64,000 nt of DNA from the NCBI GenBank assembly GCA_036874045.1, contig CM072344.1, forward strand, positions 5,738,501 to 5,802,500. Direction: 5' to 3'. The notes beneath the pieces are model-generated. The model had not been told where the DNA came from, made no database searches, and was given only the letters and a program-made list of their open reading frames with translations. Shown piece by piece: positions 45,276 through 58,107 of the stretch. A program made the translations under genes and the position numbers. Each line of letters begins with the position of its first letter. The first letter of the stretch is position 1. Source of the DNA: Cymodocea nodosa (taxonomy: Eukaryota > Streptophyta > Magnoliopsida > Alismatales > Cymodoceaceae).

Positions 45276-46545
45276 TCATTCAGCTACCCTCCTAGAAGAG
45301 GTATCAATTTCATTAACAATTCTATTGACAGGGTTAGGTATTGCTTGTATTGGCAATCCTCTAGTAGGTCTAGCTTCCATTGATTCCTTCTGTCTAAGTG
45401 GTATATTTCTATTCTGATTTTGAATTACAGCATTTCCAAATACAAAATCTAGATGATTGTTTAATTGTTGGATTATCTTTTCTAATTTCTCTATTCTAGA
45501 TCCTTATTCCAGTAATGCTTCATAACTTATATTCTTCTCATTTAAATTTTCTCCTCCCTAGAAATTGTTGTTTCTCCAAGATAAATTCGGGTGATTTCTC
45601 CAATTAAGATTATAAGAATTTCCAAAGTTATCTTTCTGGTTTCTAGCATAAATAATATCTAAATCATTAATGTTTGCATTCTTTTCTGCTAGCTTTTGAT
45701 TTAATGATAACTCTTCTATTTTCTTTGTTAATTCAGTTAATTTCACTTCAAGCATAGTACTTGAATCTATTTCATGCATTCCCCTTAGCAATATTCTTTT
45801 ATCTACAATAGCTTCAGTTGAGTTTTCTCACTGTGCAATTCTTTTTGCAAAGTTTTCTAAATAAGCCCATGCTTCTTCACTACATAGTTTCAGAAATTCA
45901 TTTTGACAAGTAGATTTTAATAAAGATTTTGTTGAAACATCTATGCCTTCATAAATTATACCTATTAATTGTGCTTTACTCATTGCATGATGTGGGCATT
46001 GAGTCAGTAAATCTTTAAATCTTTCAAAATATTTCTAAAATGATTCACCTTGTTTTTTACTACACATTAATATTTCTTTTTTCTTTTTAATCGTTTGATG
46101 TGTTGGATAATATTTTTCCAGAAAAACAGAGCAAAATTCAGTCCATGCAGAAATTGAATCAGGCGATAGAGTATATAACCTTCTCTTAGCTATCTTTTAA
46201 AGCAAAAGGGATATATCTAAGTTTAATAGCATCTATACTCATGTTCGGTATTTTCATCATTTGACAAACTTCATTAAATTTTCTAAGGAAATAATAGGCA
46301 TCCTCTCTTTCTAATCCATGAAAATGTGGCAATTGACTAATATAATTAGATTTCAGTTCAAACCTATCTCCTTCAAAGTTTAGCAATCGAATACATGAAG
46401 GTTCATCAACTAATTTAGGATACAGAATTTCTCCTAATGGTTTTTCTACTAGAGCAGTCATCTCTACGTTCTCTTTTAAAGAAAGGTTAACTACACCCCA
46501 AAGAATTTCGTTAAAGTCCAGTTCAGAAAATGTTTCAGTACTCCT
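45276..46545 (-). pseudogene. E5 gag (capsid-like) remnant
   Basis: Minus strand, directly after the candidate intron. It carries SCIRLLNFEGDRFELKSNYI, QLPHFHGLEREDAYYFLRKF and MKIPNMSIDAIKLRYIPFAL (46461-46190), a middle part, and at 45791-45558 IDSSTMLEVKLTELTKKIEE and NWRNHPNLSWRNNN. Same place as in E1: after integrase and the PF20167-like ORF. Broken in a few places. Confidence 0.85.
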
Positions 46546-46645
46546 CTACGTTGAAAATTCCTAGGTAGGTTTTCTTACTAATCGTTTAGTGCTTAGAGAA
46601 CGAGTCCTTGTGCTCATAAATAAATAGTAGAAGATTAATTACATA
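46546..46645 (-). other. Candidate intron before gag (E5), 100 nt
   Basis: Minus strand CAGACTG|GTATGTAATTAA ... AATTTTCAACGTAG|AGG, with CACTAAAC inside. Both borders and the length agree with E1 at 6897-6997. Confidence 0.6.
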
Positions 46646-47565
46646 CCAGTCTGAAGCTTTCCATTCAATAAATATTTGTTGATAGATGAAGTTGAATCAA
46701 CTACTTCTCCTTCTAGTTCCTCCAATGCTTTTCTCCTTACTTTTAAAAGTACTAGTAACTCGTAAATAACATTCTGTTTTATATATATAATGCACATCCA
46801 TAAAGTGAATAAATCTCGTTGCAAGAATGTGTCTTGCAACGTGTATCGTGGTTCCTATTTTCATAAGTACGTGTACCACTATTAATTTCAAATTTTGGTA
46901 ACCGCTAAGCCGACGAAGTTTCGTTCGTGGTTAAAAGAATAACCGTTCTGCTTAATCCACGAACTAACCTCGTTGAGTTTCAGATAACTCAATGGAATAA
47001 TGTCGGTTACTGTTGCTAACTCCATGGACTAACTTCATTGAGTTATAGATAACTCAATGGAGTGACCTTATATTATATTATTAACCTCGTGGAGTTACGT
47101 TTAACTCAACGAACTTACTTCGTTGAGTTAACACTTAGCAACCTCTAAGTTTACTCCTCGTAAGTACCTCTCTGCTTTTTTTCTTTTTCATTCTACTAAC
47201 TGAAATAAAGTTAAATCTATGTCATTAATGCATCATTCTAATCAAAATTCGTTTAAATTTGAACATTATACAAATATTTAACTTGCAGGTCATTTTATGT
47301 TATGCATAATTTACATTTTACCTTGGAACATGCAAAAATTTTCAAGCATCTATCCTGTCATTCAGCAAATTGTAAATCTGTTAAACATTCATTCATAATG
47401 TTCCACAAATTATATAACATTCAATAAATTCTATTCATTTCACATTCAAAACACGTATGAAAAGTACATCTGAAAAATTTATTTTCATTCATATGAATCA
47501 ATTTACATTACAAGTACATTATACAATTTTCATACAATTCTATATAAGTAGACGAACAATACAAT
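46646..47565 (-). repeat. E5 spacer with small exon and dyad cluster
   Basis: The small pre-gag exon lies at about 46646-46850. At 46900-47140 there are several GTTGAGTTA/TAACTCAACG units. The rest is AT-rich and shows nothing coding. It matches E1 3319-3927 and 6615-6896, without the T1 insertion. Confidence 0.75.
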
Positions 47566-49785
47566 TTAGTCTCTATTCCTAAGTTCATCTACTTCCTTCT
47601 AGAGTTTTTCTAATTGAAGTTCTACTTGATTAATTCTCTCTACATCTCCTATAATTCCTTGAGAAGGTGCAGCTATTTCTGCAGCTACAAAATTTCTGTA
47701 TTCTTTAACAGAAACAGTTCTTGATTTGATCCTTTTTTATGCCCATTTCTTGAAATTAATACAATCCACCATCAGCAGTGGAATCAAATCTCCATAAAAC
47801 AATTTCTTCTTTACTGTTCTTAGCTTGGAGATAAAAACTACAGGCCAATTTATTGGAATTCTATTTACAACTGCAAACGTGGCCCATTTGACAAATTGAC
47901 TCAGTTTTATGTCATGGCCTTGTTGTTGATAGACATTCTTAATCAAAATGTTGGCTATCATGTGTGCTTTACCATTTAAATGCTTCAGTCTATTTAATAA
48001 AGGTACATCAGGATTGATAGCCAAACTATCCTTGATTTCTTGTTCTGTCCATTCAACGGTAGTTGTACTTTCCAAAATTTCCTGCCTTTCATTCTTTAAT
48101 CCAAAAATGTTGTGGAGAAGCTCTAGTGTTATCTGTACATCAGCTTCCTCCATGTTGGAAATTAATTTTCCTTCTTCTCTCAAATTTGCATAAAAACAGG
48201 GCACTAGATTCTCATATACTGCATGCCCTCTTTCTTGAGAAATAAACTTCATTAGACCTTGTAACTCAAATAAATCTTTGACTTCTTGCATTCCATCCCA
48301 ATTTACTAGTCTACTGTAAATAGTATCATAACCCTTAATCTCTTAATATTTATTATAAGCTTCCTAACTCCAAAAATGTACTTCATTTAGAACTGTTGTT
48401 TCAGTTGTGTCAAGAATGTAACCTTGTTGTTCTAGAGGGGTTTGTTCTTGACCTTCCTCTACCATAGGCTGCACTTGAACATGTTCTGCAGATTCTTGAA
48501 TTTTTGCTTCTGCTTCTGTCTGTGGTGGTGATCCGGTAGAACTCTCCACTCTTTCTTGCATTCTTTCCATAAATTGCTGAAGAGTTTCTTGCTCTTTAGT
48601 GGAATCTGCAAAGTCATTTTTGTTCAAATGGCTTCGTTCAACTTCTTCTTCATTTTCTGTTCTTTCTTCTTCCTCCTGACTACCAATCTGCTCTGTAACT
48701 GTTCTTTCTAATTCTGTGGTAGATTGGGATGGAGTCACGGGCAATTTAGTTTCTACCCTAATTTTTGTTTCTTCTTCTTGTATAGGCTGCAGACTAATTT
48801 TAGCCTATTTTTCTTCTTCTCTTTGCTCTTGCTACTACTACTGTTGCTCCTCCTCAGAATCGGATAGCAGGTTTATAAAAATTGGCTCCACAGGCCATGT
48901 TAACATTGGTACCTCAGATTTAATCTCCTTTTGACATTCAGGCACTGTCTCTTTTCCTTTTCTTCGTGTGATTAATTGTGCCTGGTCTTCCTCTTCTTCA
49001 TCTAAGATTAAATCTAAAAATAAAGGCTCTACATGCCTTTGAGCCATAGGTACTAGCTCTTCCTATTTAATTTTTCCAATAATTGCTGGTCTCGAAGGAC
49101 CAACTTCAGCTTCTCTTGCAGCACTTGATTTAGTTGCTGCCTGATGTTGTTCAACCTAAATTTTGTACTATGCCCTCAACTTTTCTTCTACCCTTCTTCT
49201 TTTAATGCCATCATATAAAATATGTGCCTTAGCTATAGCAATTCCTTCGTCATCACCTTGGTCTCTTGCTATTTTGACCAAGCTAGCAAACTTTTTCTCT
49301 TCTTCATTAGTTCTCAGCCAAGCAAATGCTACTCATGGCAATGGCTCTGTTGGCTGAATTGGAGGTCCTAACTACTGTTCCTCAGGAATAGGTCTTTCAG
49401 CAATTGGCTCCTCCTGTTCTTCCTCTACTTGTTCCTGCCGCCATATTTCCCAACTTCCACGACCAGTAATGTGCCTTTTGAACCATAATCTGGCCTTGCG
49501 CTGGATTAGCTCTAGGGCTACTTCATTGTTCGACCTGATTTTTCTTTCTTTACTAACTGCAATTTCTGTTGCTACTCTAACTCGTGTCTCCATTATCTGG
49601 GGTATTTGTATACCACAATCTACTAACATTCTTCTTAATCTAAAAAGTTCAGATTTTACCTTCTGTAACTCTTTTTCTCTTGTTGTATTCTGAATCTTCT
49701 ACCGTGTGTGTCATTCCTCTGATTCCTTCAGAAACTATGTTGTGTCAACTACATCTTCCCAGAACTCAGGTGTCATCTTCCTCAT
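47566..49785 (-). pseudogene. E5 PF20167-like ORF remnant
   Basis: Minus strand from MRKMTPEFWEDVVD (49785). The first part has a basic helical stretch (MLVDCGIQIPQIMETRVRVA, SKERKIRSNNEVALELIQRK), then long Glu/Gln-rich low-complexity parts (about 49400-48360), then the PF20167-like domain at 48291-47737: VYENLVPCFYANLREE, LLHNIFGLKNE, PLLNRLKHLNGKAHMIANIL, FVKWATFAVVNRIPINWPVV. The end is near 47566. Such proteins are often labelled envelope-like or plant transposon protein; no membrane segment is visible here. Broken in several places. Confidence 0.7.
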
Positions 49786-50347
49786 CGTGGAGTTACACAG
49801 TAGCATGAATCGCTTTGATTTCTACTGTTCTAAATTCCAAATGGTTTGCCGGATAATGCCCCCAAAACCCTAGGTTTTAGTTTAAATAAACCCTAAGTTT
49901 AGGCAGGTAATCGGGTCATTTCCCGAACCAACTATTGCTCTCTCATCTGTGGTCTTAGCTATAGTATTCCGTTGAGTTACAGTTAACTCAACAAAATAAG
50001 CTCGTTGACTAACTCAAGACTCAACGAAGTAAGCTTGTTGAGTTAAGCGTAACTCAACGGACTTCCTGTACAAACATATATAATAATAATAATAAAATAC
50101 TTAAGATAATAGTTTCTCTATTTTTTACCGGTTTAACCAATACTATGTTTCGGTCAGACCTAATTTTTTCCTAGTTGAACCGATCCTCTATTTCGGTAAA
50201 ACCAACATTTCTTTTTTCTGAAAATTAATATACATATTTTTTATGTTCCGATCATATCGATGGATCTAATCAGTTGAACCGCAATGATTTTTATATTTAA
50301 ATTTTTTTTCTTTTTTTTACAAAAATAAAATAAAAACTGATTTCTTA
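49786..50347 (-). other. E5 post-integrase spacer with leader-like block
   Basis: Minus strand: GGTTNAACCGA-type and CCGAAACATAGTAT-type motifs (50115-50285), GTTGAGTTA dyads (49975-50060), then CCTAAACTTAGGGTTTATTT and an AACCTAGGGTTTTGGG stretch before the ORF start. It matches E1 1385-1925. No gene. Confidence 0.7.
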
Positions 50348-51640
50348 CTAAGTAAAACTCGAGTAGTCCTCTACTCTAACTTCTTCTACAATTCCAAATG
50401 AGCTTTTTGGTGTTTTCAGAATAGGTTTAAGTCTTTGTCCGTTTACTTTAAATATATTCTGATTTTTAGGATTTTCAATCTCATAGCTCCATAAGGATAA
50501 ATATTTCGAACTATGTAAGGTCCTGCCCATCTATTTTAATTTTCCTGGATGGTTATGGAGTCTAGCCATATAAAGATATACTTCTTGTCCTATTTCAAAG
50601 CTTTTTGAAATAATTTTCCTATCATGCCAGAATTTCATTTTCTCTTTTTCTCTTACAGTCTTCGAATAAGCTTCATTTCTAAATTCTTCTAATTCAATTA
50701 ATTGTATTTTTCTATTTTAGACAGCTTAATTTAAATTAGTATTCAAAGTTTTTAATGCCCAATAAGCTTTATGTTCTATTTCAGCAGGTAAATGACAACT
50801 TTTTCCATATACTAGCCTAAAAGGTGACATACCTAAACTTGTCTTATAAGTAGTTCTATAAGCCCAAAGTGCATCTATCAATCTATTAGCCCAATCTGTT
50901 CTAATAGGATTTACTACTTTTTCTAAGATTAACTTAATTTGTTTGTTTGCACTTTCTACTTGTCCACTTGTTTGCGAATGATATGATGTTGCAATTTTGT
51001 GGTTTACTCCATATTTCTTCATTAAGGCTTCAAAACTTCTATTACAGAAATGAGTTCCTCTATCACTGATAATAGCTTTAGGTATTCCAAATCTAGCAAA
51101 TATATTGGTTCTTATAAATTGTATTACCACTTTGTTGTCATTAGTTTTTGTAGGAATAGCTTCTATCCATTTAGATACATAATCCACCCCCAACAATATG
51201 TAATTAAATTGATTAGACATAGGAAATGGACCCATAAAATCTATTCCCCACACATCAAAGATTTCAACTTCAACAATAGGATTAAGAGTCATCATATTCT
51301 TCTTTGATATTCTTCCTATTGGTTGACATCTTAAACAACTTAAGCAATATTTATGAGCATCTTTGAATAGTGTTGGCCAATAAAATCCACATTGCAGAAT
51401 TTTTGCAGCAGTTTTTCTTGAACCAAAATGCCCTCCACAAGCTTGGTCATGATAGAAAGACAATATGCTCGAATATTCAGTTTCTAGAACACACCTCCTT
51501 AAAACCAGATCAGGACAGTTCTTAAATAAGTATGGGTCTTCCCAATAGTAATATTTTACTCTTGAGAAAAATAATTTCTTATCCTGTCTATTCCAATCCT
51601 TAGGTGTTAAACCAGTAACTAAGTAATTAACTATGTCTGC
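50348..51640 (-). pseudogene. E5 integrase region
   Basis: Zinc finger ([20 protein letters not shown]), core ([54 protein letters not shown]), and the C-terminal end KVNGQRLKPILKTPKSSFG. It aligns with E1 1-1384. Few breaks. Confidence 0.92.
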
Positions 51641-51649
51641 ATACCAAGG

Positions 51650-53225
51650 TATTGTGTTGATGGTCATTAATTGTTCACTAGGAAAATTATCCTTAATTTC
51701 AATATTTGATTTTTTTATTTGTAATCTTGATAAATGATCTGCTACTACATTCTCATAACCTTTTTTATCTTTAATTTCTAGATCAAATTCTTGTAATAAT
51801 AATATCCATCGGATCAATCTAGGCTTAGTCTCTTTTTTCTTTATTAGATGTCTTAGAGCTGAATGATCCGTGTATACTATTACTTTAGCTCCAATCAGAT
51901 ATGATCTAAACTTTTCTAAAGCAAACACAACAACTAATAATTCTTTTTCAGTAGTTGTGTAATTAACTTGAGCATCATTTATGGTTTTGCTTGCATAATG
52001 AATCACTCTAGGAGATTTTTCTATCTTCTATCCCAACACTGCTCTTACAGTAAAATCAGATGCATCACACATTAATTCAAATGGATGGCTCCAATTAGGT
52101 GCTTGAATTATAGGAGTTGAAATTAAGCTAGTTTTAAGTCTGAAAAATGCTTCCTTACAATTTTTATCAAAGTTAAATGAGACATCTTTTAATATATTAG
52201 TTAAAGGTCTAGCTATCTTACTAAAGTCTTTAATAAATCTTCTATAAAAACCAGCATGTCCTAGAAATGATCTAATATCTTTTACTGATTTAGGTTTTGG
52301 TAGGTTAGAAATTACTTCTATTTTAGCTTTATCTACTTCCAACCCTTTCTTAGAAACAACATGCCCTAAGACTATTCCTTGTTTAACCATGAAGTGACAT
52401 TTTTCCCAATTTAAAACCAGATTTTTTTCCACACAGCATTTTAATATTTGGTCTAAATTGCTTAAACAAACTTCATATGAATTTCCATATACAGTAAAAT
52501 CATCCATAAATATTTCTAAGAAATCTTCAGTCATTCTAGTAAATATGCCTTGCATACACCTTTGAAAGGTAGCTGGTGCATTGCATAATCCGAATGGCAT
52601 TCTCTTAAAAGCATAAGTTCCATTAGGATAGGTGAAAATTGTTTTCTCTTGATCCTCTAATGCTACTGGAATTTGATTATAACCTGAATACCCGTCTAGG
52701 AAACATAAACATTCTTACCCTGCTAATCTTTCCAGCATTTGATCTATAAAAGGAAAGGGAAAATGATCTTTCCTAGTCATAGCATTCAGCTTTCTATAGT
52801 CTATGCATACTCTCCAGCCTGATTGAATTCTAATAGGTATCAAGTCTTGACTTTCATTCCTAATAACTGTTAATCCTAATTTCTTGGGAACTACATGGAT
52901 TGGGCTAACCCACGAGCTATTAGAAATCGGATAAATTGTCATTATCTAACCATTTCACTATTTCCTTCCTAACTACTTCTTTATAGTTTGGATTTAATCT
53001 CCTCTCAGGAATTCTAGCAGGTTTAGCATTCTCTTCTAAATATATGTGGTGACAACATAAAGTTGAACTTAACCCTTTTATATCAGTCATAGTCCATCCT
53101 ATTGCTTCTTTATAACTTTTTACTACATCTTTTAATTTAGCTATTTGATCCTCTTTTAAATCTGAAGCAATAATGATTAGACAGGTTCGTTTCTCTTCCA
53201 GAAATATATAGGTTAATTCAGGAGG
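51650..53225 (-). pseudogene. E5 reverse transcriptase and RNase H region
   Basis: RT begins within the element at 53225 where L3 cuts it: WRVCIDYRKLNAMTRKDHFP, FIDQMLERLAG, MPFGLCNAPATFQRCMQGIF, the active site IFMDDFTVYG, NWEKCHFMVKQGIVLGH, FLGHAGFYRRFIKDFSK. RNase H follows: [57 protein letters not shown]. Protease is not in the window. Confidence 0.92.
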
Positions 53226-55393
53226 TGTTTAAAATGAAAAAGTGCATATTATTAACGGTTAAATGATGGTTAATTGCATAATATTTAGCTTATCATATGA
53301 GAATTAAGCCATTATGTTATAATTGCACTGTTATATGCTTTAATTAAAGAATCTACTTAATTTTTGGGAATTAATGTTAATTTAGTACATTTCTAAACTA
53401 TCGGTAAGTTGCAAGTTGTGAAATTCTTAAGTATCCGAATTTTTTGATATTTCGGACAGTTATGTTTATCATACCGAACATATTTCAGACAGTTATGTTT
53501 AACAGATCGAACATGTCGGATAGTTATGTTTAAATTGCCAAACAGTTATATTTTGAAAGAATATTTTATTATTTCCTGAAGTACACGTGTCAAAACCATA
53601 ATGCATGACTTAAGTGAACTTTCGGTGAGTTATCTCTAACTATCCGAAATTGCAGCTAGGCATCGGACAATTATATGTGTAACCCTCCGAAATCTCTTTT
53701 TATTTATAAAATAGCTGAGGACACGTGTCATGTTTTGGGAAAGTGACTTAAGTGGATTTTCGGTGAGTTATTTATAACTATCCGAAATGCATTTGAGCAT
53801 CGGATAGTTAGACCTGTAACTCTCCGAAATGTGTATTTTATTATTAAACTACTACTGGCATGTGTCGAAATCTGGTAGATTTACTTAAGTAATATATCGG
53901 TGAGTTATCTATAAGTATCCGAAATGCATCTGAGCATCGAATAGTTAAAGTTTTGCATGTGTTTTATAGTTAAATCAACGAAAAATGTCCGTTGAGTTAT
54001 CTGTAACTCCACGGACTATTTATTTTCTAATATGCCACTATAGCGGTTGCAGGAACAGATAGGGAAGAGAAAAACCACGTTTGCACATAGAACGCAGGGA
54101 GATGAAATCATCGTCGTTGATACGGATGAAGGAAATCCAATCGACCATTCAAGCAAAAGCAGTTACTACTGAAGAAATATAAAAGAAAAGAAGAAAAAGA
54201 AGTAGAGTGTGCGTGTGTGATCGATGGATGACCAATGTGTATAGAGGAGGAGCACCTAGCTTTCTATAGATAGTGTCGACAATTCTCCAAAGTACCACAC
54301 CAACCATCGTTACCACCACGTTACCACCACCATAATCACCAACCATTAGAGGTCTATGAGAATACTTTCTTGATGTCGGGTTGATTCCGAGCAAAACACA
54401 GTGCTTGACAACCATTGTGAGGAGTTATCGTGTCGTGGGAAGGGAAGCCATTTTCACCAAGCGTCGACTCATATTTCAAGAGATCATAAAGCTTTTAGCC
54501 TTAGCTTCGAGTTGATGCTTGTATGTTGAAGAGGAGATCATCTGCAATTCTGGACTTGTGATTCTATAGGGAGAGGAGACAGAATTGTAAGTGGTTTAAT
54601 TTTCAGTGGTGTAATCGCGTTGCAAGTAGTGACGGAAGTATTTACTATCAAGTGAGATTACTTTACATTTCACCTTTCACCCATTTCCATGTTCATATTA
54701 AAACAAAAATACCAAAAAAATAGTTTATCTTTGTTTGTATGTGGAATTTGAGTGTTGTATTGTTTGTGTTGTATCGTGATTAATGTTATATTTATTAGTG
54801 TTGCGATTGTTTTATGTTAGTTTTAGTTTTACAGTTTATTGAAATTGGTTCGATCAAAAGACTTAAAGATTTTAATAGTTACTATTTGAATTATCTAAAT
54901 GTTAGTATGCTTAATGATAAAACCAATGTTTACTAACATTAAAGAGCTTAATTGATGTTATTTACGATTTGTGGAATCGCCCAATGGTTGGCCGAATTCC
55001 TCTGTAAATAGCAGTATTAAAAAGAAAAGACAAGCTCGTGGAGTTAACTTAAGTCCATGAGGTTAGTCCGTTGAGTTAGCCATAACTCAATGAACTTTGT
55101 CCGTTGAGTTAACTGTAATTCAACCGAGAGCTTATTGAATATATAAATTTGATTGTTAACAAACGAACAGTTCTCAAGTTCTTCAGCAATTCCCTGTGGG
55201 ATCAACCTGTACTTGCACACTGATATAATAGACATTTTGCACTTGCAGTTAAAGTACAAATTGGAATTAATATCTAAATTGTATTAAAGGTTGTTTATTT
55301 ACTTCTAAAAGAAAAGGAATAGGCATAAAGCTAAATTAACTAAGTAAAAACAGAAGTAGCAAATCCAAGTTTTTCTGGTACATTATTGGAGAT
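53226..55393 (+). repeat. L3: E-family LTR inserted in E5
   Basis: TGTTTAAAATGAAAAAGTGC start against the RT coding of E5; about 2.17 kb matching L1 and L2. Three tandem U3 modules begin at ACACGTGTC 53583, 53721 and (GCATGTGTC) 53858, a period of 137-138 bp, each with ACTTAAGT and paired dyads. TATAAAA lies near 54178. Its last bases are cut by T2. It may be a solo LTR or the 5' LTR of an element continuing past the window. Confidence 0.82.
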
Positions 55394-56325
55394 TGTAAAG
55401 TATCAATTTGTGCATTTTATATATGTTAATTCATGCATGTTAAGGATTATAAGTCATCATTATATATGTTCTTATAAAGGATTACATAAAAATCATATTT
55501 TAGACATATGCATGAATTAGGGATTAAATAGTTGATAATGTACAAATTTATCCTTTATTAAATTAACACCAAGTCAATAGCCCTTGTATTAGACATAATT
55601 CTTATAATTCTTCAATGTATGACTTTATATACATTGTATGATTGCCAAATCACTCAAATATGATGTTAAACTAAAGATCTTTAAGTAATTCATGTATGTA
55701 CATGTGAAAAAGTTGTAGACCAAAACCTTCCTAATTTGGCAACTTTCCATATATGGCAACTCATGCATGCATGTATACTATATTTGCATCATATGATTTA
55801 TATTCAAAGTATATGTGCATCCAACTTGGTTTTGAGTTTTATAGGTCAATAAATCATGAAATCAAGGTGAATTAAAGAGGAAAAAACGTGGGCCATTGGA
55901 TGCAACTTATTGGAGCCCAAGCAACAAAAGCCTAGAGTATTTAAAGTGTTTGACCACTCAATTCTAGGATATCTCCTCCTCTTCCAACACATTGCAGCTA
56001 GCGGTTCCAACCATTCCAGCATTTCCATCCTGAAAGTCCCATCTTCCCCTTGATCTTGAACAAGCTCCCTTCAAGAATGGTGAGCTTTGGCGTCTTCCAC
56101 TCCTCCTAAAAGACACCTTCTCTTCAATTCAGACGGCCATACATTAGGATCTCCTTGGGCATTCATCTTGGTGGATTGGGAGGCTCGTGTGACTGATTTG
56201 GAGTGGAGCAAAAGGTTAGGATCTTCAGGGTTGAGTCATTGGAAGCACCATTCTTAGATGTGGAAGCCAAAGCTGTGGGTCTTGGAGGCAAGATCTTGAG
56301 CACGTGCAACACTCTTCTTCAAGGC
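55394..56325 (+). repeat. T2: LTR fragment of an Athila/Tat-type family
   Basis: TGTAAAGTATCAATTTGTGC start like T1, with TATTTAAAG near 55938 and a GC-richer R-like part after it. Cut on the right by C2. No gene. Confidence 0.6.
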
Positions 56326-57907
56326 TGTTGAGTATTTTTGTTTTGATGATGTGTGCTGAATGAAAATAATCATATTTGCACAATTACTATTGCTTGTGAA
56401 AAGAAATTAAAATCATCAATTAATATAGAAAAAGCTTACTGATATAAATACTTGTTTGTATTGGATCTGAAGTTAATAACTAGTCATTTTGTTACATTAA
56501 TTTCTCATTTAGCTAAACGTTAAGTTAACGTGTGTTTTTATTGAAAAGCATGATATGTTTTAATGTTATATCTTCTGTATCATGAACAGTGCACGTTTAG
56601 ACAACTCGTTAAGTTAGAGTTTTGTTTGTATAGAGGTCATGTGAGAACTCGTTAAGTTAGAGGCTTAAAGGTTAAAATAGGTCACGTGATAACTCGTTAA
56701 GTTAGTGAGTAAAAGAAGAGACGAACTCATTAAGTTAGTGTTATACACGTGGTGAAATTATAAGTTACGAATGTTGTATTGTATCATGTGAGGTGCACAT
56801 GTTTAACTTGTTAAGTTAACATAACTAAATGCGTCGAGTTGCTATATTGAACACTAAGGCAACGCGTTAGGTTAGTGTTATAAATTTAAGTTGTTATTTT
56901 TGCACGTGGTAAAATTCTTATTATAAAAACATTTGTTTATTACTGGTTCGTTGAGTTATCATAACACAACGGAGATGGTTCATTGAGATAGCATAACACC
57001 ACGGACTTAGTTCGTTGAGTTAGCTACAGTACTTGTCACATGAAATAGCAGATGGTGAACTCGTTAAGTTAGAAACGTTAAGTTATATATATATACTTGT
57101 GTTACTCGTTTAGTTAACATTAAAGTAACAACTTCTTATTACACTGATGAAAAAATTTTGGACGAGAAAGTTTATTTTCAAGAAATTTTTCAAAGACCCA
57201 GGACTGATGATTAAAGAAAATTCGAAATATAAATGTGGGTTAGAACATGTGTGTTTCGATGAAGGAAAAAGAAAAGACGTGGAGAAGTGGAAAACTGGTT
57301 GTGGTTAAACGTGAAGGATATGTATGAAATGAAGATACAGTATAAAAGGCATAGAATTCTCGTTGAGCAATTTATCCTTACACACAAAACGAAAAATCTT
57401 CTCAAGGATCAAACCAACCCTGCACACCAAAAGAAAAATCTTTTTCAGGGATAAAAAACACCTCTTCGAGAAAAATCTCTCAAGTGGAAGAAAGTTTAGT
57501 GAAGCATAAAAGGGTAAGATTTTCGTCACTGAAGATTTGAAGTATCAGAAGAAAGCAAATTCGGTGAAGCATGAAAAGGCAAGATATTCGTCACTGAAGA
57601 ATTGCTGAAGAAGAAAAAGAAGAAGAAGAAAGATCTCAAATAGGGAGAAAAGTTTTAAATTTCGCAAATTAGTTTTCTATGTTTGTAGTTATGAAATTGT
57701 TTAGATGATACATGGTATCGAGTTATAATTACATCTACAATTTCTGAGGAGAATTGAATTGTATATTGTAATTGAAACCTTGAATAAAAATGATTTTATG
57801 AAAACAATGTCTCGACTTGTTTTTGAGAATTAAAGTTTCAATTATATTTCATAAAATATTAAAAATACACAATTCACCCCCCTCTTGTGTAGCCATACGA
57901 TCCTACA
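56326..57907 (+). repeat. C2 5' LTR
   Basis: TGTTGAGTATTTTTG...GATCCTACA, about 1.58 kb. CTCGTTAAGTTAG copies at 56600-57070, G-box-like CACGTG boxes, TATAAAA at 57341-57347. It matches the C1 LTR but lacks the CGGTGAGTTA/ACACGTGTC module of C1. Confidence 0.9.
57341..57347 (+). promoter_or_regulatory. C2 TATA box
   Basis: GTATAAAAGGCATAG, the same as in C1. Confidence 0.7.
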
Positions 57908-57909
57908 AG

Positions 57910-57922
57910 TGGTATCAAAGCT
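57910..57922 (+). promoter_or_regulatory. C2 primer binding site
   Basis: TGGTATCAAAGCT, two bases after the LTR; initiator tRNA-Met type. Confidence 0.9.
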
Positions 57923-58107
57923 TTGTTAATAATCTTTGATATAAAATCGATACCAACTTATTTAATATCATTGCTTATTCTACCTTCCTTGTTTTTAAAC
58001 AGAAATTAATATCTGAGCATACGTTTAACTATCTTGATTTAAGGCTCAAGTTGTTTTAAAGTTTTTAGAGTGTTTAAAATCAAATAGGTTAAAAAATCTA
58101 AGGTAAA

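Larger units (their letters stand above)
31246..53225 (-). mobile_element. E5: E-family gypsy element on the minus strand, split by E3
   Basis: Read from 53225 downward: RT, RNase H, integrase, spacer, PF20167-like ORF, dyad spacer, small exon and intron, gag, F-box gene, 3' UTR, polypurine tract, partial 3' LTR. E3 (34552-44352) sits within the F-box gene. The 5' end is cut by LTR L3 at 53226, and the 3' LTR stops at the unassigned frame near 31246. This is the fullest view of the E-family order. Broken, with roughly ten or more interruptions. Confidence 0.88.
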
